From NCBI GenBank assembly GCA_033239525.1, contig BSYO01000013.1, forward strand, positions 3,000,501 through 3,064,500: a stretch of DNA of 64,000 bases, written 5' to 3'. The stretch comes from Nepenthes gracilis (lineage: Eukaryota > Streptophyta > Magnoliopsida > Caryophyllales > Nepenthaceae). Positions 12,601 through 27,600 of this stretch are shown here, piece after piece. Below the pieces are notes generated by a model. The model saw nothing but the letters and a program-made list of their open reading frames with translations, was not told where the DNA came from and did not search any database. Within the stretch, counting starts at the first letter, position 1; each line of letters starts with the position of its first letter. Both the position numbers and the translations under genes were made by a program.

Positions 12601-15600
12601 AATAGTTGCCTAGGTGTAATAATTATGGTCATGCATGTAGTAAGTAAATTATCTAATAGGTGTAAGCTATTGCAGGTGGTGCATTGAATATGAGAAGCTT
12701 AAATAAACTTTTCCTTAAATATGAGAAACGTGACTCTTATTTGTGAACGCAAAAGACAGATTTTAAGTAAAGGGATGCCAAGGACACACCAGATAGGGAC
12801 CATAAGCAGAATGAGCAGGTTAAGCTCCATAGGTCATCAAGCCAATCTGAAATCTACTCAAGAAAATCTATAACCACCACAGCAATAGCATGCAACTTTA
12901 GACCTAATGGCAGGCAAGGTAACAGCTGAAAGTTCAATTAATACATTAAATAACCTCATATCTGAATAAGATAATTTTCTCGCCCTCAAATAAACCATAT
13001 ATATTTCTGCAGTTACTATGCCAGAAACTCTTACTTTCAAAGTCAGCTTTAAACTCATTTGACGAAAGAAGAAGTGAAATCTAACAAAACATGAACCTCC
13101 AATAGACGAAGGAAGCTATCAACAAACCAGCACAGTCACTAACATACTGAGCATAAAGACCACATTTCTTATGGGAAAAAGCATAAACTTTTGGCCTAAA
13201 ATTTCAACTAAAAAAGATTTCAACAGGGATCATACCAAACTCAATACCTATGCACCATGAAGTTTTTTTTCAAAGGAAAACTCTAGTGGATACTATCACA
13301 GGCTTAAAGTCCAAAGCCATTGAAAATGGAAGCCATCATTGACCATAATATGTTTTTTTTTTTTTTTTTTTCTGGGAAACCATAATCACTACATAATAAA
13401 CTAGAATTTACCTTTCCAACAATGTTTCAAAATTGATGGCATATCCTGGCACTGAAATGACTACTACGTGGGTAGCCTCAGAAAGATTGCTTCTCACTCT
13501 GCCACCGCCCATAGAAACATCTATTGTCATCCTCCTCAATACTAATTTCAATAGGCCTTCGCAACTCACATAGCTGCAAATAACAAAAAAAATTCAGAAA
13601 CACAGTTTGCAGAAAATAAATTAACTCATTCACAGTAATGGAGACCTTCAAGTACAGAGAGTAATTATTCACGCCCTCCCAAATAAAAACAAGTAATAAG
13701 AGCACATGGTATCCAGACAATTTAACTGTTTAAAGCAAGTGCAGGAAAAAGATCTTACGGAAACTGTAGTAGGAGATGGAAGTAAATGCAGCAGCCATGA
13801 AAGAGAGACCATTTACTTTTGGGGCAGTATTTCCTCTTGTAATACTCAACAGTTCCAGTATCTTCTGATTTCTTGGCATTGCCTAAAATCTATGAAAAAT
13901 TTAATGTAAACAAAAGAAAGGAAATTGTTAGAAGAAAGTTTAGAAATCACAGTCGTATGATGGTTCAGGAGTATTGTAGTGGCATAGACTCAAACGCATG
14001 ACAAGTCCAGGTGATAGCAGAGAAATTGTTTGCATCATAGAGAGGACATGGCATTTAGCCTGGGAGATTAGAGGTATTCATAGCCATGACAGAGTTCTAT
14101 GATGATTCTGTGAGTACTGAAGCAGTGGACATAGAGTCAAACGCATGACAATTCCAGGTGACAACAGTGTCATTGTTTGCATCACAGATAGGGCATGACA
14201 TTTATCCTGGGAGATTGGATGTATTCATAGCTTAATAGCTGGTGCGTGGATAGCAGCTAGTGACACGCTAGTGAGAAAAGGTGAGTTATTGAGGTTAGCA
14301 TACTACAAAAGGATATTTAGGCGTAAAACCAAGGTAATAAAAAAGCACTCCATATTGCTTCTTTTTTTCCCAGAGGATGATGCCCTAAACTAAGCCAATT
14401 GGGACAAATGAATTCATTCAGCTGACCCTATAAAGTGGGACATAAGGCCTTGTCATGTTATTTTATTGTTGTTGCTGTTGTGTGGGCAACAGCCATGCTC
14501 TCGCACACAAAATATAAAAGAAGGCATAGATGCACATTATGCTTGCTTGTTTGTTTTCAGTAAAGGTACCCTACACTCCTGTATCACAAAGATGATACCA
14601 CCAGACATACCATGTTGTTTCTTCAACTTTTTAGACATCAAGTCAAGAAGTTATAGAACCTAATTGAGCTTATAATAGATTGAAATAGGTGCAGCAAATA
14701 TTATTTTTACCTTTATTATCCATATTTGCCAGTCATCCAATGAGAAATACGTGGAAGAGGCACTGAAAAAGGTGTCAAATCGGGCATTTTTCCACTAGAA
14801 ATTAAATACATGGTTGTAACAAACAAAATCAAGCCCGCAAATTAAATGCGATGTGCTAATTACATAATATTTGTGAGATCATCTGATTCCAGAAAATCTT
14901 CCCCACCGACCAAGAGGAGGAAATGACATTTCATAATTATGACGACTGTTCAGTAAGAGATCACCAAGTGCAGAGATGAGTCAGCTGCCATTTCCATTTA
15001 GGCAATGGAAAGGACCATTCCAAAGTTGTTTAACTAGTTCAGCACGATAGATGTCTCCACCCTGGTTAACTCAAGAGTCCGGGGAAATTAGAAAATTCTC
15101 TGAGATCAATTCACTTAACAGTTCTCCCCTTCATCCTCTCCCTCTCTCCCTCCCTCAACACCCACCTCTTTCAATCTCCAGGAGGATGTTGTTGTGAATA
15201 CTAATTAAAAAGGACACGCTAAAATTTCAATAATAGAAAGAGAATGAGAAAACATGCATGTGTACCTGTTTGAATTCTGCAGTGTTAAGATCACAGAAGT
15301 AAGAATCAGAAAATTCATCAATCTCTTCTTGCAACTTCTTCTTTGAAGATTTGGATAGGAAGAGGAAAAACCTGTAGAATCCAGCACAGGAATTCATATA
15401 TGATTGAAAATATATAAGACAAAACAAGATGAGGAAGAAAAAGTCACTGACTTTGGCTGTAAGGGGACAAGCTTCTTTTGTGAACAACAATCCAAAACCC
15501 AAGAACAGTGGATAACATCTCTGCGGCACTTTGCTGCCTCGTATTTGATCCCTAACAATATTTATTGTACCAATGTTTATCACCCCAAGAAAAATAAGAG

Positions 15601-18600
15601 ACAGTATTTTGCTTACTTCATAATTTATTTGATCTGATTTAAAAACTACCACCCAATATTCAAGGGATCTTTTTCCCAATCCTATACGTGTTTTTGTTGA
15701 CATTACTATAACTGGTTTATCAGAGAATATGTACACCTACTTAAGGCCACAATCGCGCACACATCTACAACGAGGCAAGGTGAGGAAAAGTACCTTTACT
15801 TTCAGCTGCAACACAATGAGTAACAGTGTCATTCAGATTCATAGAGAAAGTGCCTCCATTTTCGGTCACCATTTTATGCAGCTCATCCAAAGATTTATTA
15901 GGAGGCACATTCGCAATGTCTTTTCCGTGTTAGGGAACGATTAACCATCAAACAGGGGGCAATTACAAACATCTAAAAAAGCAAGGGTTGTAAAAAAAAA
16001 TATCTCAGCATAAGATGGTAATCATCCGTCATTTGAATATAAAAGATAAATATGATTTAGTTGTTTGGACAGAAGAATACAAAGAGAGAAAGGATCTATT
16101 GAAATCTCCAAAATATGTCTGGCAGTCATGTAAACCACTTTCAACAGACCAAGAGAACAAGGGTGCAGGCAATCAGCACTTAAATGTTGACCATCCACAT
16201 CATTGAAGTAACACGGCCAGAATTTTATTCATTTTTAAATGAGTAAGACATTTGTTTGGAGTTAGCAGAGGAAATTACCTGCAAAAAAAAAAAAAAAAAA
16301 AATTGAAAGGTGGCAAAGAAACTATGTAACCGATCTCATTTAGTAGGAAAAGATCTAGGCTGGTCAAGTTTGGTGTTGGCTTGAGTAAGAAACAATTATT
16401 TATTAATTAACATGGATGCATATGGAGAATATGGCACAGAATAAATATCTTAGCAAAAGCAGCTCCATTTAGTTCAAGGTAACAGGAAAGCTCCTCAAGA
16501 TAGCATGATAGATGAGAACCATTCATCCAAAAAACAGTAGATTCAGCCTTTGTGAGGATAAATCCAGCTCTGATTCCTCTGAATTCTCAAATGATCTTGC
16601 ATTTCTTTCCATCCATAAAACTCAAGCCACTTTCAGTCAAAAGATTCTGCATGCATTTCCTTTCTTCATATAACAACCGCTCCAAGCAAGCAGCTCATTT
16701 AGAGAAGGGCCCACTTGTGCTCAATAGTCACAACTGAGATGAATAGAACAAGTTAGTGCTCTTACCTTTGTATGAATTCACCCATAACAAAAAGGAGATC
16801 AAAAGTTTGCCAGAGTTCTTCCCATTCACAGCTGAGATGATGTACAATGTAGTGGGGTATGCGGAAAACAACCATCTAACTAGTGACAAGTGACTCAAAA
16901 AAGCTTGTTAACAACACAGGAATTTCAGGAAAAAAAATGAAAATGAAAAGCTACAACCTAAAGTTACTTGGCAAAAGAGGTACAAGCTAAAGACGCACAA
17001 GAAGAAGTGTAAATCTTTTAGCACTAACAAAAAATAACTGAAAGAATCCAGACACCACAGAAACAGGATACAAAATACCAAGTCTGAGAACATGAAGGAT
17101 TTGCCCTTCACATTGGAGACATCAGTATGAACAAAGTGAGGGGGAACAAGTGAAAGTTTCTTTTTGTCTCCTCTTCTTAAGGATTTTGAGCGCTTTGGCT
17201 TATCATATTGCAAGCTTTCATCATATGCTCTTCTCTGCACCGTACCATTGCTTGAGTATACTAGTTCCATGAAAGCTGAAAGGAACAAGCAAAAGATGGG
17301 ATTTTTCAATGGAGAATTCATGTTTATTCTAGCCTAAGAGCAAAGTGGGAAAAAGGAATGTGGATGTGTACTTTTGCAAATTTGATTACAAACAAAAGCA
17401 TTTTCTATTTTTGCTAAGTAAAAACAAAAGGCATTTTGCTAATTCCATCGCCTTACATTGGACATCAAGGCAATTGTGCCAAGGCTTGTCATATCTCACC
17501 CTGTCAATACGGGGAAATCTCAAGCTGTATGGTGCAGAAAATACCTGAGGAAGTGAAGCAGATCATTGCCCATGCTGTGGTCTCAATGCCAGGAACAATT
17601 TTATATGAAGTATAAATGCATTCTTTCTTCCAATATGAGCAGAAAAAAAACAAACAGGAAACTAAGCCATACCTCAGACCTTATTGTACGAATATCACTT
17701 GTAATAGAAAGTATTATTGACCTAAAAGATAGAGAAAACCAATAATAACTAAGAATGATAAGAAATAGACATAAAATGAAAGAAAAAGTCAATATCTGGA
17801 AATTAAAAAAGTTTAATTCTTCAACTGCAAATTGATTGAGGAAGCGGTTCTAACTTTTCAGGGCTTTCAATCCAAACATCTGGCCTCTCCTTTGAATTAT
17901 TAGTAACTTGGTAAAAGCTTGGCGCTGCCTTCTTTGGATATTCATACTCCCTAAGAAGACAGAATAGATAATGTGAACATCTGCAGTAAATATTCCTTGA
18001 AGCATAAATGACTTATCAGTGTGAAGGACACTTCAATAAATTAGCCATGACCAGCAGTAACAGACTTGATGAATCAGCTTAATTCTAGAAATAATAACGG
18101 CAAAAAATGATGTCCATAACAAGTAGCACAGGACTAGCAGACAGAATCCTAAAAACATTCAATATAAAAGGCCACATATTAAGAGGGGGCTATACTTGTA
18201 CATATCATGAGAACCATCCACAAAAGATAAGCATAAATAACATGAGAAATTAATGACATCTTAAATGTCATCATTTATGTACAAAGTATCCTGAATCTGG
18301 ATATCCGATGGAAATAGCACTCGGCAATACATGCAGAATATTGATTAAAAGACTAATAACTATCTGATGGAAATAACAGACTCCCTGGTTTAGTTACAGA
18401 ATCACTTAGGGACAAGCTGATCACTGAAAGCAACCACCCCCAAAACAAAATTAAAAAAAAAAAAAGGAAAAACAAAAATGGTCCTCAGCCAGCTAGTTCA
18501 ATGTTGAACTTTTTTTTTTCCCACTTTCCTTTTTAGGGGAAAGTGATGGTGGGGAAGGCCAAAAATGGACATGATGAGAGATTTAAGTTGCAGTTCTGTA

Positions 18601-21600
18601 TTTGATAAGCATGTGAACCGTATTCCCTTGAAAAATACCTGAAATGAGGCTTCAATTTGGTTACTAATTCATCAAGCTCCTCATCAGAAAGTCCAGTACC
18701 CACTCTGCAAAAGGAAATGAACCTACAAAAAGTTGCCATTAGCTAAAAAATTATATTGTTGACTGTGAATTCCAATTAACAGTATCTAGTAAATAATGTT
18801 CAACATTGTCAGCCTTTTTCCATCTAAAAGTTTTCCCAGCACCATCTTGCAAATAAAACAAGGGAAACACACTATTGTTAAGTACACCTTACTGCAAACA
18901 ACAATGAGTTAACCTAACTGTATAGTCAGCAGAAGCTGCTAGTTGGGTGAAGTTTTATCTCCAACTGATTCTACTAGAGCTTATGCAATTTAGGTGGCTT
19001 AGTATGGAAGAAATTGAATTCTTCCTGCATTTTCCTGTTTAGCGTATGCAACTGAAGCCTACAACACTAAGAGAATGCAAACAGTTCCTGCATAAAGTAT
19101 GGAAAATTGATCGATCGGAAAAAATGCATTCTTCCCATCTAGTTAGAATCAGGCCCATAGGTTTTGTGCCCTCTCCACTCACATTCTTTTATTCAACTAA
19201 TCTTAATGACAAGATCCCAAAGTAAAACTTCTGCCCTCAACTTTCATAGTGGTGTAGCCTTCATTTCATGTTCTTTTTTCCCCTGGGAAGAAGACACATT
19301 TTTCTAGGCACCCCTTAATCAATAAAAAATACATATCTTATGCCTAACACATCATGTATTACACATTTGAAATCCCTATTAAAGATGATGCCATGTTGAA
19401 GTCTTGTTTGCGTTTGCACAAAAGAAATTTAAAAAAATATAAAAGACCAACCTAGTCCACATTCCACACAACTTCCACATTGGTGCATGCAAAATACCCC
19501 ATTATTGCATAAGGGTTGTTCAAAGATAAAAAACAAAAGAAAAGAAATTGAATTGCCTGAGTAGTCAAATGGTAATAATGCCAATGGTTTGCTATGTTGA
19601 AGGTCTACAGAAGGTGGATACTAAATGTTTGCCATGGCGGCAATGCGCTTTTGTTAAATGATCTTTTTGGGGAAAAAAACAAATAAGGAAAAAGGAAAAG
19701 AGGCAGCATACTGTCAAGTGATCATATTGCTAACTGACCATGGATAGAGCTATTTAGAAGGCTATTACTTATATTCTTTTCTTACTTACACATAAAACTA
19801 GTGTTCTTAAAAAATGTTTTGCTTAACATGGACGTGAAAATAGTATATGCCAAGAAAATTAAGGTGCCTAGAGTGGAATGGCTAACATAAAAAATAACAA
19901 TTAAATAAGCAAGCAAGATAGAGACCCCAAAGATGGAAACCTTCTTAAATCATTATTGCAAGAGTTAAAACAAAACACCAGCTGAACTATCAAGTCTAAA
20001 AGGCAGGCCTTTCATACTGATTTCCCCAAGGAAGCAACCAAATGTTATGTGGAAATACCACAATATTTAGCTCATCTACAATAATTGCTTTCATCACCTT
20101 TGTTTCCTTTCCCACTATTTTGAATTTCATTTAGGATGAACATCCATTTGAGAAGTTATACAAAGACTAGGAATTTACCAGTCTGGAGGTTTACATGAAC
20201 TCACCCATTTACTTGGCAATAAAAAACTTATCCTGACTCCTACTTTGATCATGAATTTAAAGAATGTCAAAATGCTGAAGTTGTCAATGACAATGATGAC
20301 ATTGGTAATTTCCAACACAATAATGTGCTTCGATGCATAGAATAAGTACAAAATATGATCATGGCAACTAAGCAATAATATTTCACCCAAAAATTAGCAT
20401 ACCTCCTAGGATATGTGTTTGGAGCCGGCTTCTCAGCAAGGCCCAACAGAAATTGAGTTACCTACCATCAATAAGAAATTCTAATGTTATTGTTTTCCAC
20501 CTTCTGTGGAATGGCAGACAAAAGAATGGACAGAGAAGATAATGGTAACGATATGAAAATCACCTCCCCTCCACGACGTCCTGAGCCGTAGTATCCTCCT
20601 ACAAACATGTATTCACAGGTTGACAACGTTTAGAATTAAAATTACATAAAAGAAAAGGGAGTCAGCAAAGTTGCTTCAAGGGAAGAAATTGAGGAAGAGC
20701 TAGTCAGCATGAACAATGTTTTCCAAAATGTGAGAGCAACCTATAATAAGAACATCCAAATCAGAACCAGTATGGATGTACTCAGGCTTCAACTTCAACC
20801 ACTTGCTGCTTCGGTCACCTGGTTCCCATCTAGAACCAAGGTCTTTTATAACAATCCCCTCATCCCTGGAAACTGAAGCAATTATCTCTTGGATATGGAT
20901 TTTCCAACATAGAAATCATTTCAGCTTGCATGTGACTTCAAAGCATATGATATATACACTTACAAAATAGAAAAACAACAAAGATCAATTGTTCAAGATT
21001 CCAAAAACTCATAACTATTTTACAAAATTTACAAGGATACTAAGCATTTTGCATGTTTAAGGAACAATACTCCAACAAATCAAACCCACAGTAAATAATA
21101 TTTCTAAATCACCTACATTTAAAGTTTAAGCCAAAAAAAAGTATTGAGGAACATCAAATTGTTTGGCTTTTCGATAAGAATTTCATCCATGCATGTGCTA
21201 TGTAATCAGCAATTTCAAATAAAAAGGTCATACTGAATTAATTTTTGATGATAAAAAAAATAATCAGTGAGCACACATTGGCATTACTTGAAACATATGG
21301 TTGCTTGACTTGTAGTTAACAGGTCACATCTGCGTCAATTAAAGTAATAAAAATTCAAAAGCTGAGGGAAATCTTGGAATAAGACCAATTTGGCATGTGA
21401 CACATTATGACAGATGTCTAGCAACAATGCCTTGTGACCATCCTCACATACAACTCATTGCCAGTTTTAATCCTGTAAGGCATGAAGGCTAAACAAGTAC
21501 AATATCCTTCTTCTAGTTCAAGTCAAATTTAGATTTTGCTGCTTTCCTGGCATGCTTAGAAGGCTTTTATTCTTGACATAGATATTGAAATTACACAATT

Positions 21601-24600
21601 ACAATAAGTGGACTTAGTTTGCACAATCTAATAGGTTTTCTTAAGTAAGGCCAATTGGTTTAGACTAGAGCATAATGGGCTACTATAGTTGGATTTTGCC
21701 TTCAAACCTTAGAAAATTTTGATCCATTTTCCACCCAATTATTTGGAGTCGTCTTGGGAGCCCATTCAAGACTTGTGAGTTAGTAGAAACATATGAAAAA
21801 TTTCCATACTTCAGTGGAAATTGTGGTGTCAAGCAACTACACAGTGGGAGATAGTAGAGCACCAAGAAGTCTAGCACTGCTAGATGAGTTTAAACATGGA
21901 GTTAGTAGAGGCAGTTGTGGAGGTGGAACTTGCGTGCTTGCTAGGTATCCTAAGTGCATACTATCGATTCTTCAAGTGTCCAATGAGGTGGCAAGGGAGA
22001 AGGCCCCCAAGAATTCTATAAATATTACACTCCACACAAAGCCTCTTAAACAAATTGGATGAGTTTTGATAGAAGATGAGCCAACTTGAAGAAATTGAGT
22101 AAGTGATTCGTAATCTTTCTTCTTTGTCTTTAAATGCTTAACTCCATAACACAGTAATAAAGAAATCATAATAGCATTTTCAAATGATTTAGTATGTTGA
22201 AGTAAGACAAATCATGCTTGAATCATAAGAAATTCATGTGAAAATTATGGTCTTAACTTATAAAATTTATGCTAGAATTATTTCAAGTTTATCCTGTCAA
22301 ATTTTGGTGATACTGATGATGTAAACTAATAACCAATTTTGTACTATGGAGGAAATGTTTAAAGAAGGCATGCATTAATATGTTAAGTTGCTTAAAAGAA
22401 TCATGGGGCATGATGGATTTAGTAATATTTTAATGTTATAGGGAATTTTCATAAAGTCTTTATGTTTGAAGCAGGTTTGGTCGTTAAGTTAAAAATCTGA
22501 AGCTTATGATAAAATTCATGATCAAACTAATTCTATTTGAAAAATGTCCAAAATAATCATTATGAGTTTTATGATTGAAAAGTAATAGAGAAAATGGTGA
22601 TACAACTAATAGTCAAGTGATAAAAAAGCTTACTTTATGGGTGGAATAATAACTTAATTGATTATTTTGATAATCTGGTTGATAAGGAAAAATTTTAAAA
22701 TTAATTATGGCCACAAGGTTGGCTGGTGTAGTAAGCTTCAAGTAAATGTCATAGATTTTGCCTTAAGTGTTAAAATACATCACTTTAATGGTTGTTGAAA
22801 TAAAATTCAGATAAATTGACGGAGGGTTGTAGCGTCTGAAAAGATCATCTTGACCTACGTGATGTTTACATGATTAATTTAAGTACCTAAATCCAGAAGT
22901 GCAGTTTAGAATTGTTAAACATGGAAGTGTTGAAAATTTTAGACTTGGTGGGAAATTGCCATCCATCCATCCTTTTTGAAATTATTCGTTTTTTGACTTC
23001 CTTTGATATTTTTATCATCATGTTCATCATGGATTAGCTAAGAAACAATGTGTGTACACACTAAGGAATCTGGGAATATGTAACCCAGGAATCCTTAGTG
23101 TAAACTATATTGAACAACACCTAATTCATTCCAATTGATATTGTTGATATATTGTTGTGTTGATATGTTACTTATATTCCTTGCATAAACCATCATATGG
23201 GAATTGACAATTAATGTTGAGTTAAGACATCTCCAACAGTGAGCATATATGTGTGATGGTATATATTATTTAATACTTGCCAATGGAGAGATTGATATAC
23301 ATTAATTGATGGTATTGGAATATAGTATAAGATTCTTAGTTCATTTTATCACGTTTGAATCTCATTTGCGAATATGTCATGTTGTTATATTCAATCCTGA
23401 ATCATGATTTTATTTGCTGGTATTCGATTCACTCTTTTTGTTCCTTCTCTTAGAGTAGCAAGAGGCTTCAGACAATGGAAGACCTAATTGTTTTAGTTTT
23501 CATGATTATCTTTGTAATCAATGTTTCCTTGTTTAAGTTTTTCTATTGATGACTTTTGTATGATGATTGTAGTAATCATGAAATGTCATAATATTAAAAG
23601 ATATATAAGTTGTGGAGTAATTTCAAGGACATTCTATCTTATGGAAGTCTAAGATATTTGTGTTGAGTAGTTTAGAAGTATGATTTGCAGTTTCATAATA
23701 TGAGGTTAAAGTGATGGCACCATGGGTAGTGACAATAAGAGCCTTATAAGAGTGAGACAATCAGAAAGTGAAGTAGATGAGGTCATGAACAGCCATCAGA
23801 ACATAAAGCTCATCTGGCAATTGAATAACGTGAGACTTAAAAAGCAACTTCACCTAAATTTTATGAGAAATGCAGATTCGTGATACTTGACTAAAAAATG
23901 ATAGATGAACCTTCAAATAAGAAAAGTTACCGATTTTCAATGGTGCCTTTAAAAAATCTCTCAACATCATCAGCACTGTGAGCTAGAAGGGACCACCATG
24001 GTTCACCTGCAAGAAAGCAGAAGCCACACAGAAAACTAATCATCAAGTTCACAAGTTTTGATTCTTTCCACTTCTAAAGTCACAACTTAACGGAATAGTG
24101 GAAGTAAATTAGATGTTACATTAGATAACTTGAAAAAAACAAAGCAAATGAGTTCCTCCAGTTACTCTAGACTACTATAACTTCACACTCTGTTTGCTTT
24201 GGGATCCTTACTAGTGCTTTTTGAAAGTGGCCAACAGAAGAAGAAAATATAATAGGAGAAGGAATTTAATAAATAAAAAGATGGCGATGACAGGATGTTT
24301 AGAAAGTAAGGCAAAATAGACAAAGATACAAATAGCATGACTATAAGCTTAAATCTTACACCAGCCATTTTTTTTCTTCCGCTCTTGGAAGCTTAGATTC
24401 ACATTTCTAAATATAACTAACATCCTAAATTAAAAATCCACATATTGTAAAGTAAAAACATATGTATATATAAAAAAAAATTTAGATATTTTTCAATGAC
24501 CTAAAAGGATTTTAAAATCTTACAAAATTGACTAAAATCCTTAAATGGGTAAATAGATTATTAAAAATGGTCAAATTTTCGTACGTAACTTAATTTTGAT

Positions 24601-27600
24601 GTGGTTGTGAGAAAAAAAGCAGTGTTTGAAACGTTTGATACCGATACGAATTGCTTGATATGCTCACTATTGATGTAGTTGCGACAAAAATCGATATTGA
24701 TATTTTTATCCATGTTCTCCACTAATTCTTAAATCTAGACCAATGTAAAAACCTTGTCAAACAGCATGTCCTCATTAACCTCCACATCAAACAGGCCAAG
24801 ACATGAAACCTTCAAATACTCCTTTCTACCCCAAATGCCAAGCATAAAACAAACCTTACACCTGCTATTTTCCAGTTGCTCTGATCTAGAGCTTAGGCTA
24901 ACATACTGGTGTACTATAATATCTCTCTGCATCAGCATTCAACATATTATTCAGGTATCAGTGTTTGATTACATTCAGCAGTAGCCATCGAAAATCTCAG
25001 CTGATAAAGCCTAAATGAATCTAAAATGAACCAAAAAAATATCTCTGCAGGTAACTGGATCAAATGATCACTTTTGTCAAATTTACTAAGTCAACCAAAT
25101 AGAACCACCAATTTTTTACAGATAGACTTTTTAGAAGCTATTAAAAATATATCATTTACCATAGGATCCATAAGTATTAAGACCACCATCTGGTACTAAA
25201 ATTTCCAAACGTCCCTTTGAAGGTTTCACAACTTTCCGAAGAAGCTCTTGTCGCTCCTTCAAGCTTTGATGAATAACACTTGTATCTTTAACATAAAGAA
25301 TATCAAATGCAACATCTAGCCATTTTAGATGTAAGGAAAAAGAACAGAAACTATTTAGGTCCTGGAAAGATAGTTATCCAGATCATTTGGGGACAACAGG
25401 CCTGCAGAAAGAAGAAAGGCACCTCCTAGAAACAAAGACCTGATTTAAAATTAGAACATGACAAAAGGATACAACAAAGCTGGATTGGCAAAAAAGACAG
25501 CAAAAAGAGTCAGAAAAATTACTATGCAAGAAACAACTATAAATATCATAGGGGACAGTTTGGAACCTGTCTGTGGTCATCAAGTCCCTCTCTTGCAGCC
25601 TTGGCTGTGAACCAAAAGAAACATTCTTGACAAATGAAAGATTGAATTAAATGCAGCAAGAAGAAAACTCAGTAACAAGTTCAAACCAATTTCCTGATTT
25701 GATCCAAATTCAGCAAAACGTTTTGTTGATGTGTCCCATACCAACATTTCACCGTCAAGAATGCATCTTGCAATGTTCAGCAGAAATATAAATGTCAATG
25801 ATATAAGAATTACTAGTTTAACCAAGTTGAAGAGGTTGACAGTCAAAACACCATGCTTTTTCAATATTGAAAGAAGCCAGTCATTCCCAATTGTACTGGT
25901 AAAGCCAAAATACAAATTGATCGAAGTGAAGCACTCTATGCTTCAAAGAGGTAATCAAAACCATGAGTTTATTACAGAAATGCAAAGGAGAAAAAAAGAT
26001 ACTTATGCATAAGATGAAATCTCCAGACTCCAGAGAAAAATCTGAAGGGACTTTATGTATTAAGAAGCTGCACAGTTGAAATAACTACAGAAGCAAGGAC
26101 ACTACATCCCTGGGAAGTCAGTTCCAGAACAGATAACTTATCCATTAAAATGGGCCAATGTGATCCTCTTAGAAAGAACTTTTGAAAGGTGAAATTTAAG
26201 ATTGGCCATGATCTAGGGCAGGTCTTCAAAAAAACAGAGAATAGGAGAGGTAGCACTTCCAGAAATTGGTTATTATCCAAGCTGAAGTTTCTGGCAAGAA
26301 AATTAGCCTGAGCACTCCGCATGCCATACTGGTGTGCTCACTGAACTGTAATAACTGGTCAGAATCTTAGGCTCACGTTAAATACATGGTTTGCCTTCCC
26401 AAGTAATCTACAGAGCAGCTAGTAATTATTGAATTCATCAGGAAGGCTCCTCAATCCTCATGTATATATCAACAATGATTATAAGTTTCTTTGGCATACT
26501 AGTGATTTAGTAAATTGCTTATATATGGTTGGGATAAAGTGCAAATTTTGCCATATTAGAAAAGAAAATAAACCAAAAAGAACAGAGGACAACATGGAAA
26601 TAGACAGACGTGGACATTTCAACAAAGCAGTTACAGACTGGCTAGATATAGAAGAGAATAAGCAAATTCACCAGTAACTGACAATACAGGATTTACAAGA
26701 TATATAAGGTTTGGGAAGATTCTGCCTATTTCCACCCACAGAGAAAATAAGCTTATTCTTCAATAAGTGGAAATAACTAGAACCAGAAACAATAATCTAA
26801 TTACACCCTCTCAAGCCAAAACAAAACACAATGTCAGCAATGATTATAACAATCATCACACTCACACAGTGAACTGCAGAAGCACAGCTTAATGTGATGG
26901 CATCACCCACGTGATAGGTGACACTAATGAAATAAACTTTAAAAGAGCCAACCCTCCCCAATATATATTTTTTATATGATTAAAAAAAAAGAAGAAGAAG
27001 CATAAGCATAAGCCACTGCAAAAGATGGACAACCATCTTATCCATTCTACCAGTCAAATTCAAATGAGAATTAAGGACTTTCCTAGATTTAATATCATTC
27101 CTCCGATTCCATTGACCTAGTACAAATTTATCCTAGTATTAACCTCACTTTGGATGGCAACGTAAATAATTTATACTTTTTACCCTCATTATGCTAGTTT
27201 TGTGAATCACAATTTAAAAATATTAGTGGCAAGTCTACTTTTAGGCAGTGTAAATCTCACCAGTATTAACCACAGTTTCAAGTACTAAATGCAAGGTATA
27301 TTATAGACAGGATCATATAACAGTTTTCCTGTATTTTCTTCCTCAAGCTCCCTCCCTGTCCCCTCCTTAATTTCACTAAATAAACATCACTTGCATCAAC
27401 CATAAAGCACAGATTGCATAGCAAACAGGGAGGTAGATAAGAAAACATAAAGCTTCTCCAACCCTGACTGGAATTAGTAGCAACAAATGGTTATAGAACA
27501 ATGATGGAAAATTGGGCAATTAGAGAAGAGAGCAAAATACCATAACCAAAATTTACTTAAAAAAGGGAGACTAAAATTCATGCCTACCAACCTATCTACC

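Larger units (their letters stand above)
20866..23930. other. LIG4 intron 12 holding a repeat copy and a hairpin
   Basis: A 3.1-kb intron between exons 12 and 13. Its middle (about 21400-22350) is one copy of a repeat family found inverted at about 34500-35640, and a near-perfect hairpin lies at 23058-23101. The rest is AT-rich and unremarkable. Confidence 0.6.

Noticed and set aside
13478..13720. 80-codon minus-strand frame overlapping LIG4 exon 25
   Set aside because: Wrong frame. The BRCT2-matching frame of the same DNA ([16 protein letters not shown]) is the real one, and it joins both neighbours in phase.
15227..15736. 169-codon minus-strand open frame
   Set aside because: It reads through an intron. 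Only 15551-15452 and 15371-15266 correspond to LIG4 exons, and the first of these is in a different frame in the real protein.
16790..16890. Apparent open stretch between LIG4 exons 20 and 21 on the minus strand
   Set aside because: Its translation does not match the BRCT1 region, and exons 20 and 21 already join in frame without it to give the expected FYIANVPP sequence.
23226..23292. Possible tiny MITE with CTCCAACAG and CAATGGAGAG ends
   Set aside because: Only about 65 bp with weak arm pairing. It is indistinguishable from chance in AT-rich intron DNA.
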